Assembly: GCF_003997495.1 (NCBI RefSeq) | Contig: NZ_RZRU01000018.1 | Location: 1-64,000 of the forward strand | DNA: 64,000 nt | Direction of reading: 5' to 3' | Source: Mesorhizobium sp. M7A.F.Ca.US.008.03.1.1 | Lineage (GTDB): Bacteria > Pseudomonadota > Alphaproteobacteria > Rhizobiales > Rhizobiaceae | Shown here: one piece after another, positions 15,631 through 23,158 of the stretch | How positions within the stretch are numbered: the stretch's first letter is position 1 | Layout: each line of letters begins with the position of its first letter | The notes under the pieces: model-generated | Told to the model about the DNA's origin: nothing | Seen by the model: only the letters and a program-made list of their open reading frames with translations | The model's database searches: none | Translations under genes and position numbers: made by a program

Positions 15631-16186
15631 ATGCAAAACGATTCCGATCGCTTCTTCGTGCTGACCGGCGGTCCCGGCTCCGGCAAGACCACCCTGATCG
15701 AAGCCCTGCGCCACGCAGGCTTTGCCACCTCGGTGGAAGCCGGGCGCGGCATCATCCGCGACCAGTCTGCCATTGGCGGACCCGCTTTGCCCTGGCACGA
15801 TCGCGCGCTGTTTGCCGAGTTGATGCTGTCATGGGAGATGCGCTCATATCAAATCGCGCGAAAACAGACCGGGCGTCCCGTTTTTTTTCGATCGTGGCGT
15901 TCCGGACACGCTCGGCTATCTCAGGCTGAGCGGCCTGCCGGTACCCGAACACGCCAACGCTGCCGCCGAGCGCTTCCGATACAACCCGCGCGTCTTCGTC
16001 GCCCCGCTTTGGCCGGAGATCTTCGCGCAGGACGAAGAGCGCAAGCAGACGCTCGACGAGGCCGAGCGTACCCACCAGGCGCTGGTCCGCGTCTACACGG
16101 AACTGGGCTATGAGATGATTCCGTTGCCGCTGGCACCCGTCGAGGCGCGGCTGCGCTTCGTGCTGGCCGAGACGGGATTGGCATGA
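15631..16186 (+). pseudogene. P-loop AAA-type ATPase, frameshifted at a T8 run
   Basis: The first part, MQNDSDRFFVLTGGPGSGKTTLIEAL onward, has a Walker A GGPGSGKT at residues 13-20 and runs to GRPVFF. The continuation DRGVPDTLGYLRLSGLPVPEHANAA up to VLAETGLA lies in the next frame. The switch is at TTTTTTTT (15881-15888), where seven Ts would keep the frame and give an intact protein of 184 residues. Such ATPases are widespread predicted NTPases of unknown role. The frameshift may be a real mutation, transcriptional slippage on the homopolymer, or a sequencing error. In the literal frame the protein ends at 16113 with a nonsense tail. It ends at a strong terminator and follows ssrA. Confidence 0.82.
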
Positions 16187-16213
16187 AAAAGGCCGGGCAT
16201 GACCCGGCCTTTG
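16187..16213. terminator. Bidirectional intrinsic terminator
   Basis: AAAGGCCGGG (16188-16197), loop CATGA, CCCGGCCTTT (16203-16212). It lies between the convergent ATPase gene and Bcr/CflA exporter and has A/T tails on both sides, so it can serve both. Confidence 0.8.
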
Positions 16214-16229
16214 TCTCATCGAAAGTCCA

Positions 16230-17435
16230 TTACTCGGCTGGTGCCTCAACGGCTTCGCGCGAGCGGCCGAGCGTGAACTTGGCCAGCGTGAACGAGATCA
16301 CCGCGCACAGCGTGATGCCGGCCACCATCGGCAGCGGCGTACCGTCGAAGAACACGCCGGCGACGCCCATGGCGAGTGCGCCGATGGCGAAGTGCAGCGT
16401 GCCCATCAGCGCCGACGCCGTACCGGCGATCTCGCCATGCTCTTCCATGGCCAGCACCGAGGTGGTCGGGATGACCAGACCGAGGAAGCCGTAGCCGACA
16501 AACAGCAGCGCCGCCATCACGTCGAGCCGGTCGATGCCTGTCGCCATCACCGCGAACAGCACCACCATCGTCGTCGCATAGCCGGTCACCGCGACGCGCA
16601 CCACGCGCCGCAGCCCGAACCGCTCGGCCAGCAGCCCCGTCATCTGCGACATGCCGATGAAGGCAACCGCATTGATCGAGAAGAACACGCTGTAGACCGA
16701 AGGCGACAGGCCGTAATGGTCGATCAGGATGAACGACGAGCTCGACAGATAGACAAAGAAGCTCGCAATGCCGAAGCCGGCGATCGCTGTCAGGCCGAGG
16801 AAGTTACGGTCACCCATCAGGAAGCGATAGGCCGACAGCGCAGTGCCGAACGAGGACCCGGCGCGATCTTCAGCCGGCCGCGTCTCCTTGAGCGAGGTCG
16901 CCAGAAGGATGGTGGCCAGCAGAGCCGCGCCCGTCACCGTCCAGAACACGGCGCGCCAGCCGAAACTCTCGATGATCACGCTGCCGGTCAGCGGCGCCAG
17001 GATCGGCGACACCGAAAACACCAGCATTAGCAAAGACATCAGCTTGGCGGCCTCATTGCCGGTGTGCAGGTCGCGCACGATGGCGCGCGGAACGGCCATG
17101 CCGGCGCTGGCGCCAAGCCCTTGCAGGAAGCGGAAAGCGATCAGCCATTCGATGGTCGGCGCCATTGCCGAACCGATGCCGCCGACCATGAACAGCGCAA
17201 GGCCGCCATAAAGCGGCAGCTTGCGGCCGACCATGTCGGAGATCGGCCCGACGACGATCTGGCCAAAACCCATCGACAGGAAGAAAATCAACAGGCTCAT
17301 CTGCACGGCAGCGGTGCCGGCATGCAGATCCGCGCCGATCGAGGGCAGCGCGGGCAGATACATGTCGATGGCGAACGGGCCGATAGCGGACAACAAGCCG
17401 AGCACGACCGCGATGCGGAGGAATTTGGGACTCAT
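16230..17435 (-). CDS. Bcr/CflA-type drug exporter (MFS)
   Basis: Twelve-helix major facilitator predicted to export drugs by proton antiport. From ATG 17435 it has 401 codons, beginning MSPKFLRIAVVLGLLSAIGPFAIDMYLPALPSIGADL, the hallmark first helix of the Bcr/CflA (DHA1) group. The MFS loop motif is GPISDMVGRKLPLYGG, and motif C-like RFLQGLGASAGMAVPRAIVRDL follows. An ATG at 17453 adds six residues without support. It is divergent from a TetR gene and an exact palindromic operator lies between, so repression and drug induction by that regulator are likely. Confidence 0.92.
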   Translation of the reverse strand: MSPKFLRIAVVLGLLSAIGPFAIDMYLPALPSIGADLHAGTAAVQMSLLIFFLSMGFGQIVVGPISDMVGRKLPLYGGLALFMVGGIGSAMAPTIEWLIAFRFLQGLGASAGMAVPRAIVRDLHTGNEAAKLMSLLMLVFSVSPILAPLTGSVIIESFGWRAVFWTVTGAALLATILLATSLKETRPAEDRAGSSFGTALSAYRFLMGDRNFLGLTAIAGFGIASFFVYLSSSSFILIDHYGLSPSVYSVFFSINAVAFIGMSQMTGLLAERFGLRRVVRVAVTGYATTMVVLFAVMATGIDRLDVMAALLFVGYGFLGLVIPTTSVLAMEEHGEIAGTASALMGTLHFAIGALAMGVAGVFFDGTPLPMVAGITLCAVISFTLAKFTLGRSREAVEAPAE

Positions 17436-17574
17436 GATAGAGGCTTCTTTCAAATCTGGTTGCCGCGCCAGGCGACGTCTAACCTAGGACGTTCCATCCC
17501 GTGAGCTTCCGACACATCGAGAGCGAATTCCATTCGTCTCTCTCACGCGAAATCTCTTTATCTTGTGTCCACAA

Positions 17575-17596
17575 ATTTAGACACTCTTGTCTAAAT
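17575..17596. promoter_or_regulatory. Palindromic TetR operator candidate
   Basis: ATTTAGACA-CTCT-TGTCTAAAT is a perfect 9-bp inverted repeat, centred about 37 bp before the tetR start and 150 bp before the exporter start. Its position and symmetry fit autoregulation of the TetR gene and control of the divergent exporter. Confidence 0.75.
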
Positions 17597-17622
17597 CGTC
17601 AATCACCTCTATATAGTTTTTT

Positions 17623-18312
17623 ATGAAGCTGCACGTTTCTCCTGACATTTTCCCGCCACGCGGTCATGAGGCCAAGCGCCTGTCGATCGTCGACTCCGCG
17701 GCCACCGTGTTTTGCCGCGAAGGTTTCGCCGGCGCCAACATCGACCTGATTGCCGCCGAAGCCGGCGTCTCGCGGCAGACCGTCTACAACCATCATGGCG
17801 ACAAGGAGAAACTGTTCGTTGCCGTTGTGCGCGATCTCACCGAACGCTGCAATGCCGGCATCTTCGCCACCATCGCCACCTTCCCCGACCAGCCCCGGGA
17901 TCTCGAAGCGGATCTGATCGGCTTTGCCGTGCGCTTGAACCAGAACTGCATCTGCAACCGCGATGGAAAATTCCTGCGCAAGCTGATCCAGACCGAAGGC
18001 GAGCGCTATCCCGAACTGTTTGCCGAATGGCGCGAACAGGGACCGGGCAGGACATGGCCGGCAATCGCCGCCCGCTTCGCCCGCCTTGCCTATGGCGGCT
18101 ACCTCACGATCGAGGACCCGGACGTGGCGGCACGCCAGTTCCTTGGCCTCGTCAATGCCGAACTGCAGACCACCTTCATGCTTGGCGGCTCGCCGCGCGA
18201 GGACGAGGTGCTGCAATCCGCGACCAATGGCGTGCGCACCTTCCTGCGCGCCTTCGGCAAGCGCCGGTCCGCGGCATCGTCCGAAAAGCAAAGCGCGCTC
18301 GCCAGCGCCTGA
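17623..18312 (+). CDS. TetR/AcrR family repressor
   Basis: A 229-residue DNA-binding regulator. The N-terminal helix-turn-helix is RLSIVDSAATVFCREGFAGANIDLIAAEAGVSRQTVYNHHGDKEKLFVAVV (about residues 19-70). The remaining helical domain (TetR_C type) would bind an inducer. It is divergent from the Bcr/CflA exporter, with the ATTTAGACA palindrome between them. The most likely role is repression of the exporter and itself. The inducer is not indicated. Confidence 0.9.
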   Translation: MKLHVSPDIFPPRGHEAKRLSIVDSAATVFCREGFAGANIDLIAAEAGVSRQTVYNHHGDKEKLFVAVVRDLTERCNAGIFATIATFPDQPRDLEADLIGFAVRLNQNCICNRDGKFLRKLIQTEGERYPELFAEWREQGPGRTWPAIAARFARLAYGGYLTIEDPDVAARQFLGLVNAELQTTFMLGGSPREDEVLQSATNGVRTFLRAFGKRRSAASSEKQSALASA

Positions 18313-18430
18313 GCGATCAAATCGCTGGCAATAGTCTTCGCTTCCGCGCGAGGGTGATCTATATGCGGTTTACGCCGCCCTCAAGCTTGATTACAGCTAT
18401 GCGGACGATTCAACGGAACCCGACCGCCAC

Positions 18431-18967
18431 ATGGCCGACGACCACATCCGCTACGACATTCTGGCCCAGGAGGCGTTGCGCGGCGTCATGCGCAAGGTCC
18501 TGGCCGAGGTCGCGCGCACCGGCCTCCCCGGCAATCACCACTTCTTCATCACCTTCCTGACCGGTGCGCCGGGCGTACGCGTGTCCTCGCGGCTGCGCGA
18601 GCGCTATCCCGAGCAGATGACCATCGTCATTCAGTTCCAGTATTGGGACCTGAAGGTGACCGATACCGGCTTCGAGGTTGGCCTGTCCTTCTCCGATGTG
18701 CCGGAAAAACTCGAAATCCCGTTCTCGGCCGTGCGCGGCTTCTATGATCCCTCGGTCAATTTCGAACTCGAATTCGACGTCAAGACGGATGGCGCGGCAG
18801 CCGAGGAACCGGCTGCGCCAACTCCGGAGCCGTTGACCATCGTCTCCGAGAAAAAGCCGAAGGCCGAGAAGAAGGCCGCCGCCGAGCCGGAGAAGAAGCC
18901 CGCGGCCGCGGACGCCGCCACCAAGGGCGCTGAAGTGGTCTCGCTCGACGCCTTCCGCAAGAAATAA
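18431..18967 (+). CDS. sspB: SspB, ClpXP adaptor for ssrA-tagged proteins
   Basis: Adaptor that captures tmRNA-tagged proteins and delivers them to ClpXP. The 178-residue protein is the alphaproteobacterial form: IRYDILAQEALRGVMRKVLAEVARTGLPGNHHFFITF starts the tag-binding domain (about 1-120). A low-complexity Ala/Pro/Lys/Glu linker follows (about 118-165), and VVSLDAFRKK at the end is the ClpX-tethering motif. The substrate ANDNYAEARLAA is encoded by ssrA 3 kb upstream. The DUF4169 gene begins 17 bp after it, suggesting an operon. Confidence 0.95.
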   Translation: MADDHIRYDILAQEALRGVMRKVLAEVARTGLPGNHHFFITFLTGAPGVRVSSRLRERYPEQMTIVIQFQYWDLKVTDTGFEVGLSFSDVPEKLEIPFSAVRGFYDPSVNFELEFDVKTDGAAAEEPAAPTPEPLTIVSEKKPKAEKKAAAEPEKKPAAADAATKGAEVVSLDAFRKK

Positions 18968-18983
18968 GCCTGCGGTTCACGCC

Positions 18984-19181
18984 ATGGCTGACATCGTCAA
19001 TCTCCGCCAGGCTCGCAAGCAGAAGGCGCGGGACGAGAAAGTGCGCGTCGCCGAACAGAACCGGGCACTGTACGGTCGCTCCAAGGCAGAGAAGCAACGC
19101 GACCGCATAGTCGCCGACAAGGCCGAAAACTTCGTCGCCGGGCACCGCCGTGAGCCATCCGGCGCCGAAGACGACCAGTGA
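18984..19181 (+). CDS. DUF4169 small basic protein
   Basis: A 65-residue, highly charged, probably helical protein starting MADIVNLRQARKQKARDEK, the recognised DUF4169 pattern. Function is unknown. It follows sspB by 17 bp and overlaps the next reading frame by 32 bp, so the three genes are likely one transcript, as in many Rhizobiales. Confidence 0.85.
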   Translation: MADIVNLRQARKQKARDEKVRVAEQNRALYGRSKAEKQRDRIVADKAENFVAGHRREPSGAEDDQ

Positions 19182-19416
19182 GCTGTCACCAGTGAGCGCG
19201 GTCGAAAAGCGCTCGGTGACCATTCGCGGTCACCGCACCAGCTACTCGCTCGAAAAGCCTTTCTATGACGATCTCGTCGTGATCGCGGCGACCAGAGAGC
19301 TGACCCTCGCCGCCCTTGTCGCCGAAGTCGACGAGGCGCGGCCTCGCAACACCAACCTGTCCTCGGCCTTGAGGCTCCATGTCCTCGAATGGGCGAAGCG
19401 CGGAACGCGTCTCTAA
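19150..19416 (+). CDS. Ribbon-helix-helix domain protein
   Basis: Up to 88 residues with RSVTIRGHRTSYSLEKPFYDDLVVIAATRELTLAALVAEVDEAR, a ribbon-helix-helix (RHH_4-like) fold of the kind found in small DNA-binding proteins, followed by NLSSALRLHVLEWAKRG. The start is uncertain: GTG at 19150 overlaps the DUF4169 gene, and a GTG near 19192 would give SAVEKRSVTI. Its TAA stop (19414-19416) overlaps the TAG stop of the convergent ClC gene (19413-19415). It sits in the sspB-DUF4169 run. Confidence 0.8.
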   Translation: MSHPAPKTTSELSPVSAVEKRSVTIRGHRTSYSLEKPFYDDLVVIAATRELTLAALVAEVDEARPRNTNLSSALRLHVLEWAKRGTRL

Positions 19417-21215
19417 AGGCTTTCGGCCGCGTCTTCCTTTTTCCTGCGCCTGGTGCCGAAGCCAAGCAAGGTCGAACGTTCGCGCTCCTCGGCCTGTTTC
19501 CTGGACCGCACGCGCATCAGATCCTTCCAGCCGACATAACCGACCAAATGCGAGCCTTCGCGAGTGACGACGGGCAGATGAGAGACGTTGGCCATCAGCA
19601 GTTTGTCGGAAAGGCCTTCGAGATACTCGTCCGGATAGGCCAGCGTCACCTTGCTGCCGGCCAGCAGCGCGCCAAGCGTGGTGGTGCGGTGCGTGCCGGC
19701 GCGTCTCCAGCGCAATATAGCCGGCGGATCGATGAGGCCGAGCACATGCCCGTTCTCATCCACCACCGGAAAACTCGGATGCCGTGTTTCCGGCGCGGTC
19801 AGGAAGGCTGCTGCGCCATGCAGCGTCATCGTCGCCGGCACGCTTTCGACCTGTGAGGTCATCACCTCGCGCACCCTGGTCAAGGCAAAGGGATCGACGC
19901 GGTATTCGCGAACCAGATGGTGTCCCCTTCTGGCGATCTTTTCGGTCAGGATCGACCGCTTCATCAGAAGTACGGTGACGGCGTGCGCCGCGGCGCAGGC
20001 CGCAATCAGCGGCACCAGCATATGTGTGTTGCCGGTCAGTTCGACGGCGAAGAACGTGGCGGTCAGCGGCGCACGCATCGTACCGCCCATCGTGGCGGCC
20101 ATTGCCAGCAGCGCCCAGAAACCCGGATCCGCGGCAGGCAGAACGCCGGCGAGCACAGCGCCCATAGCCCCGCCCATGATCAACAGCGGCGCCAGCACAC
20201 CTCCCGACGTTCCCGAGCCGAGCGCTACCGACCAGATGATCGCCTTGACCACCAGCAGCAGGAGTGCCGCCGTCGCGACTGTGCGGCCGTCCAGCATGTC
20301 GGTGATGTTGTCATAGCCGACACCGAGCGCGTGCGGTTCGATCAGCCCGCCTATGCCGACCACCAGGCCGCCAAGCATCGGCCACCACATCCAGTGGATC
20401 GGCAGTTTCTGAAAACCGTCCTCGCAGGCATAGACCATCTGCGTCAGCAGTCCCGACAAAAGTCCTGCACAAACACCGATCGCCACCCAGCCGGCAAGGC
20501 CGACAAAGGACACCTCCATGCCGCCCTGAAACGGAAAGATCGGCCCGGGCAGATGCAGCGTGGTGCGCTCGACCTCGGCGATAACAGCCGCGACCGCCAC
20601 CGGAATGAAGCTGCGCGGGGTCCATTCGAAGAGCAGCAGTTCGACCGCCAGCATGATGGCGGCGATCGGTGTTCCGAACACCGTGGTCATGCCCGCTGCC
20701 GCACCAGCCACCAGCAGCGTCTTGCGCTCGTTGTCGCTGACCGGCAGCATCTGCGCGATCAGCGAGCCGATCGCGCCGCCTGTCATGATGATCGGGCCTT
20801 CGGCGCCGAACGGTCCGCCGGAGCCGATCGAGATCGCCGACGACAGCGGCTTCAGGATCGCCACCTTGGCGTCGAGTTTCGAGCGCCCGAGCAGGATCGC
20901 CTCGATGGCTTCGGGAATGCCGTGGCCGCGGATCTTCTCGCTGCCGAAGCGCGCCATCAGGCCGATGATCAGCGCGCCGATCACCGGAACGATGACGGCG
21001 GCAAGCCCAAGCGGCGTGTTCTCGAGTTTCAGGTCGGCAAGCGAGAACTCGCCGAAATAGGCGATGTTGGTGGCAAGCCGGATCAGCTTCAAAAGCGCGA
21101 TGCCGGCAACCAGTCCGGCTGTCGCCACCACCACCGCAATGGCGGCGACGAGCAGCACCCTGGCATCCGTGGTGAAATCGCGCAGATGCTCCGGATTGGA
21201 GTGATGGGTCTTCAT
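19413..21215 (-). CDS. ClC-family chloride transporter with CBS pair
   Basis: A 600-residue membrane protein from ATG 21215. The ClC core (about residues 15-430) has selectivity motifs SIGSGGPFGAEGP with the gating Glu, and GSGTSGGVLAPLLIMGG. The C-terminal cytosolic part (about 450-580) carries two CBS domains, VREVMTSQVESVP and the strand LPVVTREGSHLVGYVGW, which usually sense nucleotides. The usual GREGP motif is GAEGP here. It could be a chloride channel or Cl-/H+ exchanger. It is divergent from a MarR gene with a small palindrome between them. An in-frame ATG at 21260 adds 15 unlikely residues. Confidence 0.92.
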   Translation of the reverse strand: MKTHHSNPEHLRDFTTDARVLLVAAIAVVVATAGLVAGIALLKLIRLATNIAYFGEFSLADLKLENTPLGLAAVIVPVIGALIIGLMARFGSEKIRGHGIPEAIEAILLGRSKLDAKVAILKPLSSAISIGSGGPFGAEGPIIMTGGAIGSLIAQMLPVSDNERKTLLVAGAAAGMTTVFGTPIAAIMLAVELLLFEWTPRSFIPVAVAAVIAEVERTTLHLPGPIFPFQGGMEVSFVGLAGWVAIGVCAGLLSGLLTQMVYACEDGFQKLPIHWMWWPMLGGLVVGIGGLIEPHALGVGYDNITDMLDGRTVATAALLLLVVKAIIWSVALGSGTSGGVLAPLLIMGGAMGAVLAGVLPAADPGFWALLAMAATMGGTMRAPLTATFFAVELTGNTHMLVPLIAACAAAHAVTVLLMKRSILTEKIARRGHHLVREYRVDPFALTRVREVMTSQVESVPATMTLHGAAAFLTAPETRHPSFPVVDENGHVLGLIDPPAILRWRRAGTHRTTTLGALLAGSKVTLAYPDEYLEGLSDKLLMANVSHLPVVTREGSHLVGYVGWKDLMRVRSRKQAEERERSTLLGFGTRRRKKEDAAESL

Positions 21216-21294
21216 GGCAGTTTGCTTCCTGGCGGCGGCCGTATGTCTGAGGTGCGGCACGGTCGACGCGGCCAGCCGGGCCTATCGGTGGCTA

Positions 21295-21313
21295 TGTATC
21301 GTAACACGATATA
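21295..21313. promoter_or_regulatory. Small palindrome between ClC and marR genes
   Basis: TATCGT-AAC-ACGATA (21297-21311) is a perfect 6-bp inverted repeat 82 bp upstream of the ClC start and 60 bp upstream of the MarR start. Its size fits a MarR dimer site, but that assignment is inference. Confidence 0.45.
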
Positions 21314-21370
21314 AATATTCAAGCCGGTTTCGCCCGAAATCCGTTTGAGCTTTCGCCAGAAAGCGAACAC

Positions 21371-21808
21371 ATGTCTGATATGTCGCAGCCACAAAAACCA
21401 CGCCCCGCCATCAGCCAGGCCGATTACCAGCGGCTATCGGAGTTTCGCTACCTGATCCGCCGGTTCCTCGAATTCAGCCAGGTCCAGGCGGAAGACGCCG
21501 GCCTGACCCCGCGCCAGCACCAGGCGCTGCTGGCGATCAAGGGATTCCCCGGCGGCGGCGCGGTGACGGTTGGCGATCTCGCGGAACGCCTGCGCATTCG
21601 CCACCACAGCGCCGTCGAACTGGTCAACCGCCTCGGCGAGGCGGGGCTGGTCACAAGGGATCAGGACAAGGACGACCACCGCCGCGTGCTGCTGCAGCTG
21701 ACCGAGCGCGCCGACGATTGCCTGGCCGAGCTGTCGGCGGCGCATCTCGACGAACTGTCACGCATCGAACCGATGCTGCGGCGCCTGCTCGATCGGGACC
21801 ATGCGTGA
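21371..21808 (+). CDS. MarR family transcriptional regulator
   Basis: A 145-residue winged-helix protein. The recognition part is VGDLAERLRIRHHSAVELVNRLGEAGLVTRDQDKDDHRRVLLQLTERA (about residues 56-105), with the Asp-Arg wing typical of MarR. The N-terminal and C-terminal helices form the dimer interface. It is divergent from the ClC gene and may control it, possibly in response to ionic, acid or phenolic signals; no inducer is evident. Confidence 0.9.
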   Translation: MSDMSQPQKPRPAISQADYQRLSEFRYLIRRFLEFSQVQAEDAGLTPRQHQALLAIKGFPGGGAVTVGDLAERLRIRHHSAVELVNRLGEAGLVTRDQDKDDHRRVLLQLTERADDCLAELSAAHLDELSRIEPMLRRLLDRDHA

Positions 21809-21921
21809 AGCTCCGGGTCTTGCACGGAACAACATCGAACAATTTTCCCGACATCCCGAATCCTTTGGCTTCGCCGCAACGTCTCGGACATGAGCGCGAG
21901 GCACCAAGAGGAACAACCGCA

Positions 21922-22227
21922 ATGAAACGCCACCTGATACGCTACAAGACGAAACCGGAGCGGACCGACGAGAATGAACGGCTGGTCAAGGCCGTGTTCC
22001 GGGAGTTGCGGGAAAAATCGCCGGACAGCGTTCGCTACATGACATGGCGTTCCGACGACGGGACCTTTGTCCATCTGGTCGAGACGGAAACCGAAGCCCA
22101 TGCCGACATCATCACCGGGCTGGCGGCATTCGAGGCCTTTCAAAATGGCATCAGGGATCGCTTGATCGAGCGTCCGCACCGCGAGGAAATGACTGTGGTG
22201 GGCAGTTACCGTATGCTCGACCAGTAA
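21922..22227 (+). CDS. Conserved small protein preceding the ECF sigma gene
   Basis: A 101-residue soluble protein starting MKRHLIRYKTKPERTDENERLVKAVFRELRE at ATG 21922, which has a good ribosome site (AAGAGGAA about 10 bp before). The upstream in-frame extension to 21718 overlaps marR and is rejected. The pattern of alternating beta and helix, with RYMTWRSDDGTFVHLVETETEAHADI, suggests a small ferredoxin-like (dimeric alpha-beta barrel) fold as in antibiotic-biosynthesis monooxygenase-like proteins. Function is unknown. The ECF sigma gene starts 16 bp beyond its stop, so the two are probably co-expressed. Confidence 0.78.
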   Translation: MKRHLIRYKTKPERTDENERLVKAVFRELREKSPDSVRYMTWRSDDGTFVHLVETETEAHADIITGLAAFEAFQNGIRDRLIERPHREEMTVVGSYRMLDQ

Positions 22228-22243
22228 CGGCGAACAGAGGCGC

Positions 22244-23125
22244 ATGAACACTCCTGGCGAGATCCGCGAGCCTTTTGAGCGCTTGATCGGTGAGATGCGC
22301 CCCAAGCTGCACCGCTACTGCGCCCGAATGACGGGCTCGGTCATCGACGGTGAGGACGTGCTGCAGGAAGCCCTGACCAAGGCCTTCGAGGCGCTGCCCA
22401 ATGCCGGCCCGATCGCCAATCCGGAGGGCTGGCTGTTCCGCATCGCCCACAATGCGGCACTCGACTTTCTGCGCCGGCGATCCCGTGAAAAGGCTTTTTC
22501 CGATGAGGACCCGGACATGATCGTCGATCCGACAAATCCCACTGTCGATCGTCAGGCCGCGGCGGCCGGCCTGCATACCTTCATGCGCCTCCCTGTCGCG
22601 CAGCGAAGCAGCATCATCATGATGGACGTCCTGGGCTATTCGCTGCAGGAGATCAGCGCCATGCTCGACGCGAGCATTCCCGCGGTTAAGGCGGCGCTGC
22701 ATCGTGGTCGTCATCGGCTGCGCCATCTTGCGGACGAACCGGACGACCGTCCTGTTCCGAGATTGAGCGGCGCAGAGCGTCTGCTGCTCGATGCTTACAT
22801 CGATCGCTTCAACGCCCGCGATTTCGACGCGGTGCGCGACATGCTGGCCGACGAAGTACGGCTGGAACTGGTGGCCAGGACGCGGCTGAACGGTCGCAAG
22901 GACGTGGCCACCTACTTCCATAACTATTCCCAGGTGAAGGACTGGCATTTCGTGCCGGGCTTCGTCGAAGACAGGCCAGCAGTCCTCGTTCGCGACAGCG
23001 ATGATCCGGCGGCGCGGCCATCCTATTTCATCCTGCTGGCCTGGCAGGACGGCAAACTCTTGACCGTCCGAGATTTCCGCCACGCCCGCTATGCCACCGA
23101 CGGCGCCGATTTGCTCGTTCTTTGA
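22244..23125 (+). CDS. ECF sigma factor with SnoaL-like C-terminal domain
   Basis: A 293-residue RNA polymerase sigma factor. Region 2 is about residues 15-85 (HRYCARMTGSVIDGEDVLQEALTKAFEAL and WLFRIAHNAALDFLRRR) and region 4 about 110-160 (QRSSIIMMDVLGYSLQEISAMLDASIPAVKAALHRGRHRLR). The remaining roughly 115 residues, DAYIDRFNARDFDAVRDMLADEVRLELV onward, are a SnoaL/NTF2-like domain. ECF factors with this extra domain often work without a separate anti-sigma, and none is seen nearby. The preceding 101-residue protein may be a target or partner. No obvious promoter motif repeats were found. Confidence 0.9.
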   Translation: MNTPGEIREPFERLIGEMRPKLHRYCARMTGSVIDGEDVLQEALTKAFEALPNAGPIANPEGWLFRIAHNAALDFLRRRSREKAFSDEDPDMIVDPTNPTVDRQAAAAGLHTFMRLPVAQRSSIIMMDVLGYSLQEISAMLDASIPAVKAALHRGRHRLRHLADEPDDRPVPRLSGAERLLLDAYIDRFNARDFDAVRDMLADEVRLELVARTRLNGRKDVATYFHNYSQVKDWHFVPGFVEDRPAVLVRDSDDPAARPSYFILLAWQDGKLLTVRDFRHARYATDGADLLVL

Positions 23126-23158
23126 GAGTACTCAGGACGGGAAAATCCTCCCTACTCC

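Noticed and set aside
15568..16113. Accepting the literal 181-residue frame as an intact ATPase
   Set aside because: After the T8 run the translation is a shadow; the conserved continuation is in the next frame.
19917..21314. 465-residue plus-strand frame
   Set aside because: Antisense to the ClC gene; rich in Arg/His/Gln, characteristic of an opposite-strand shadow.
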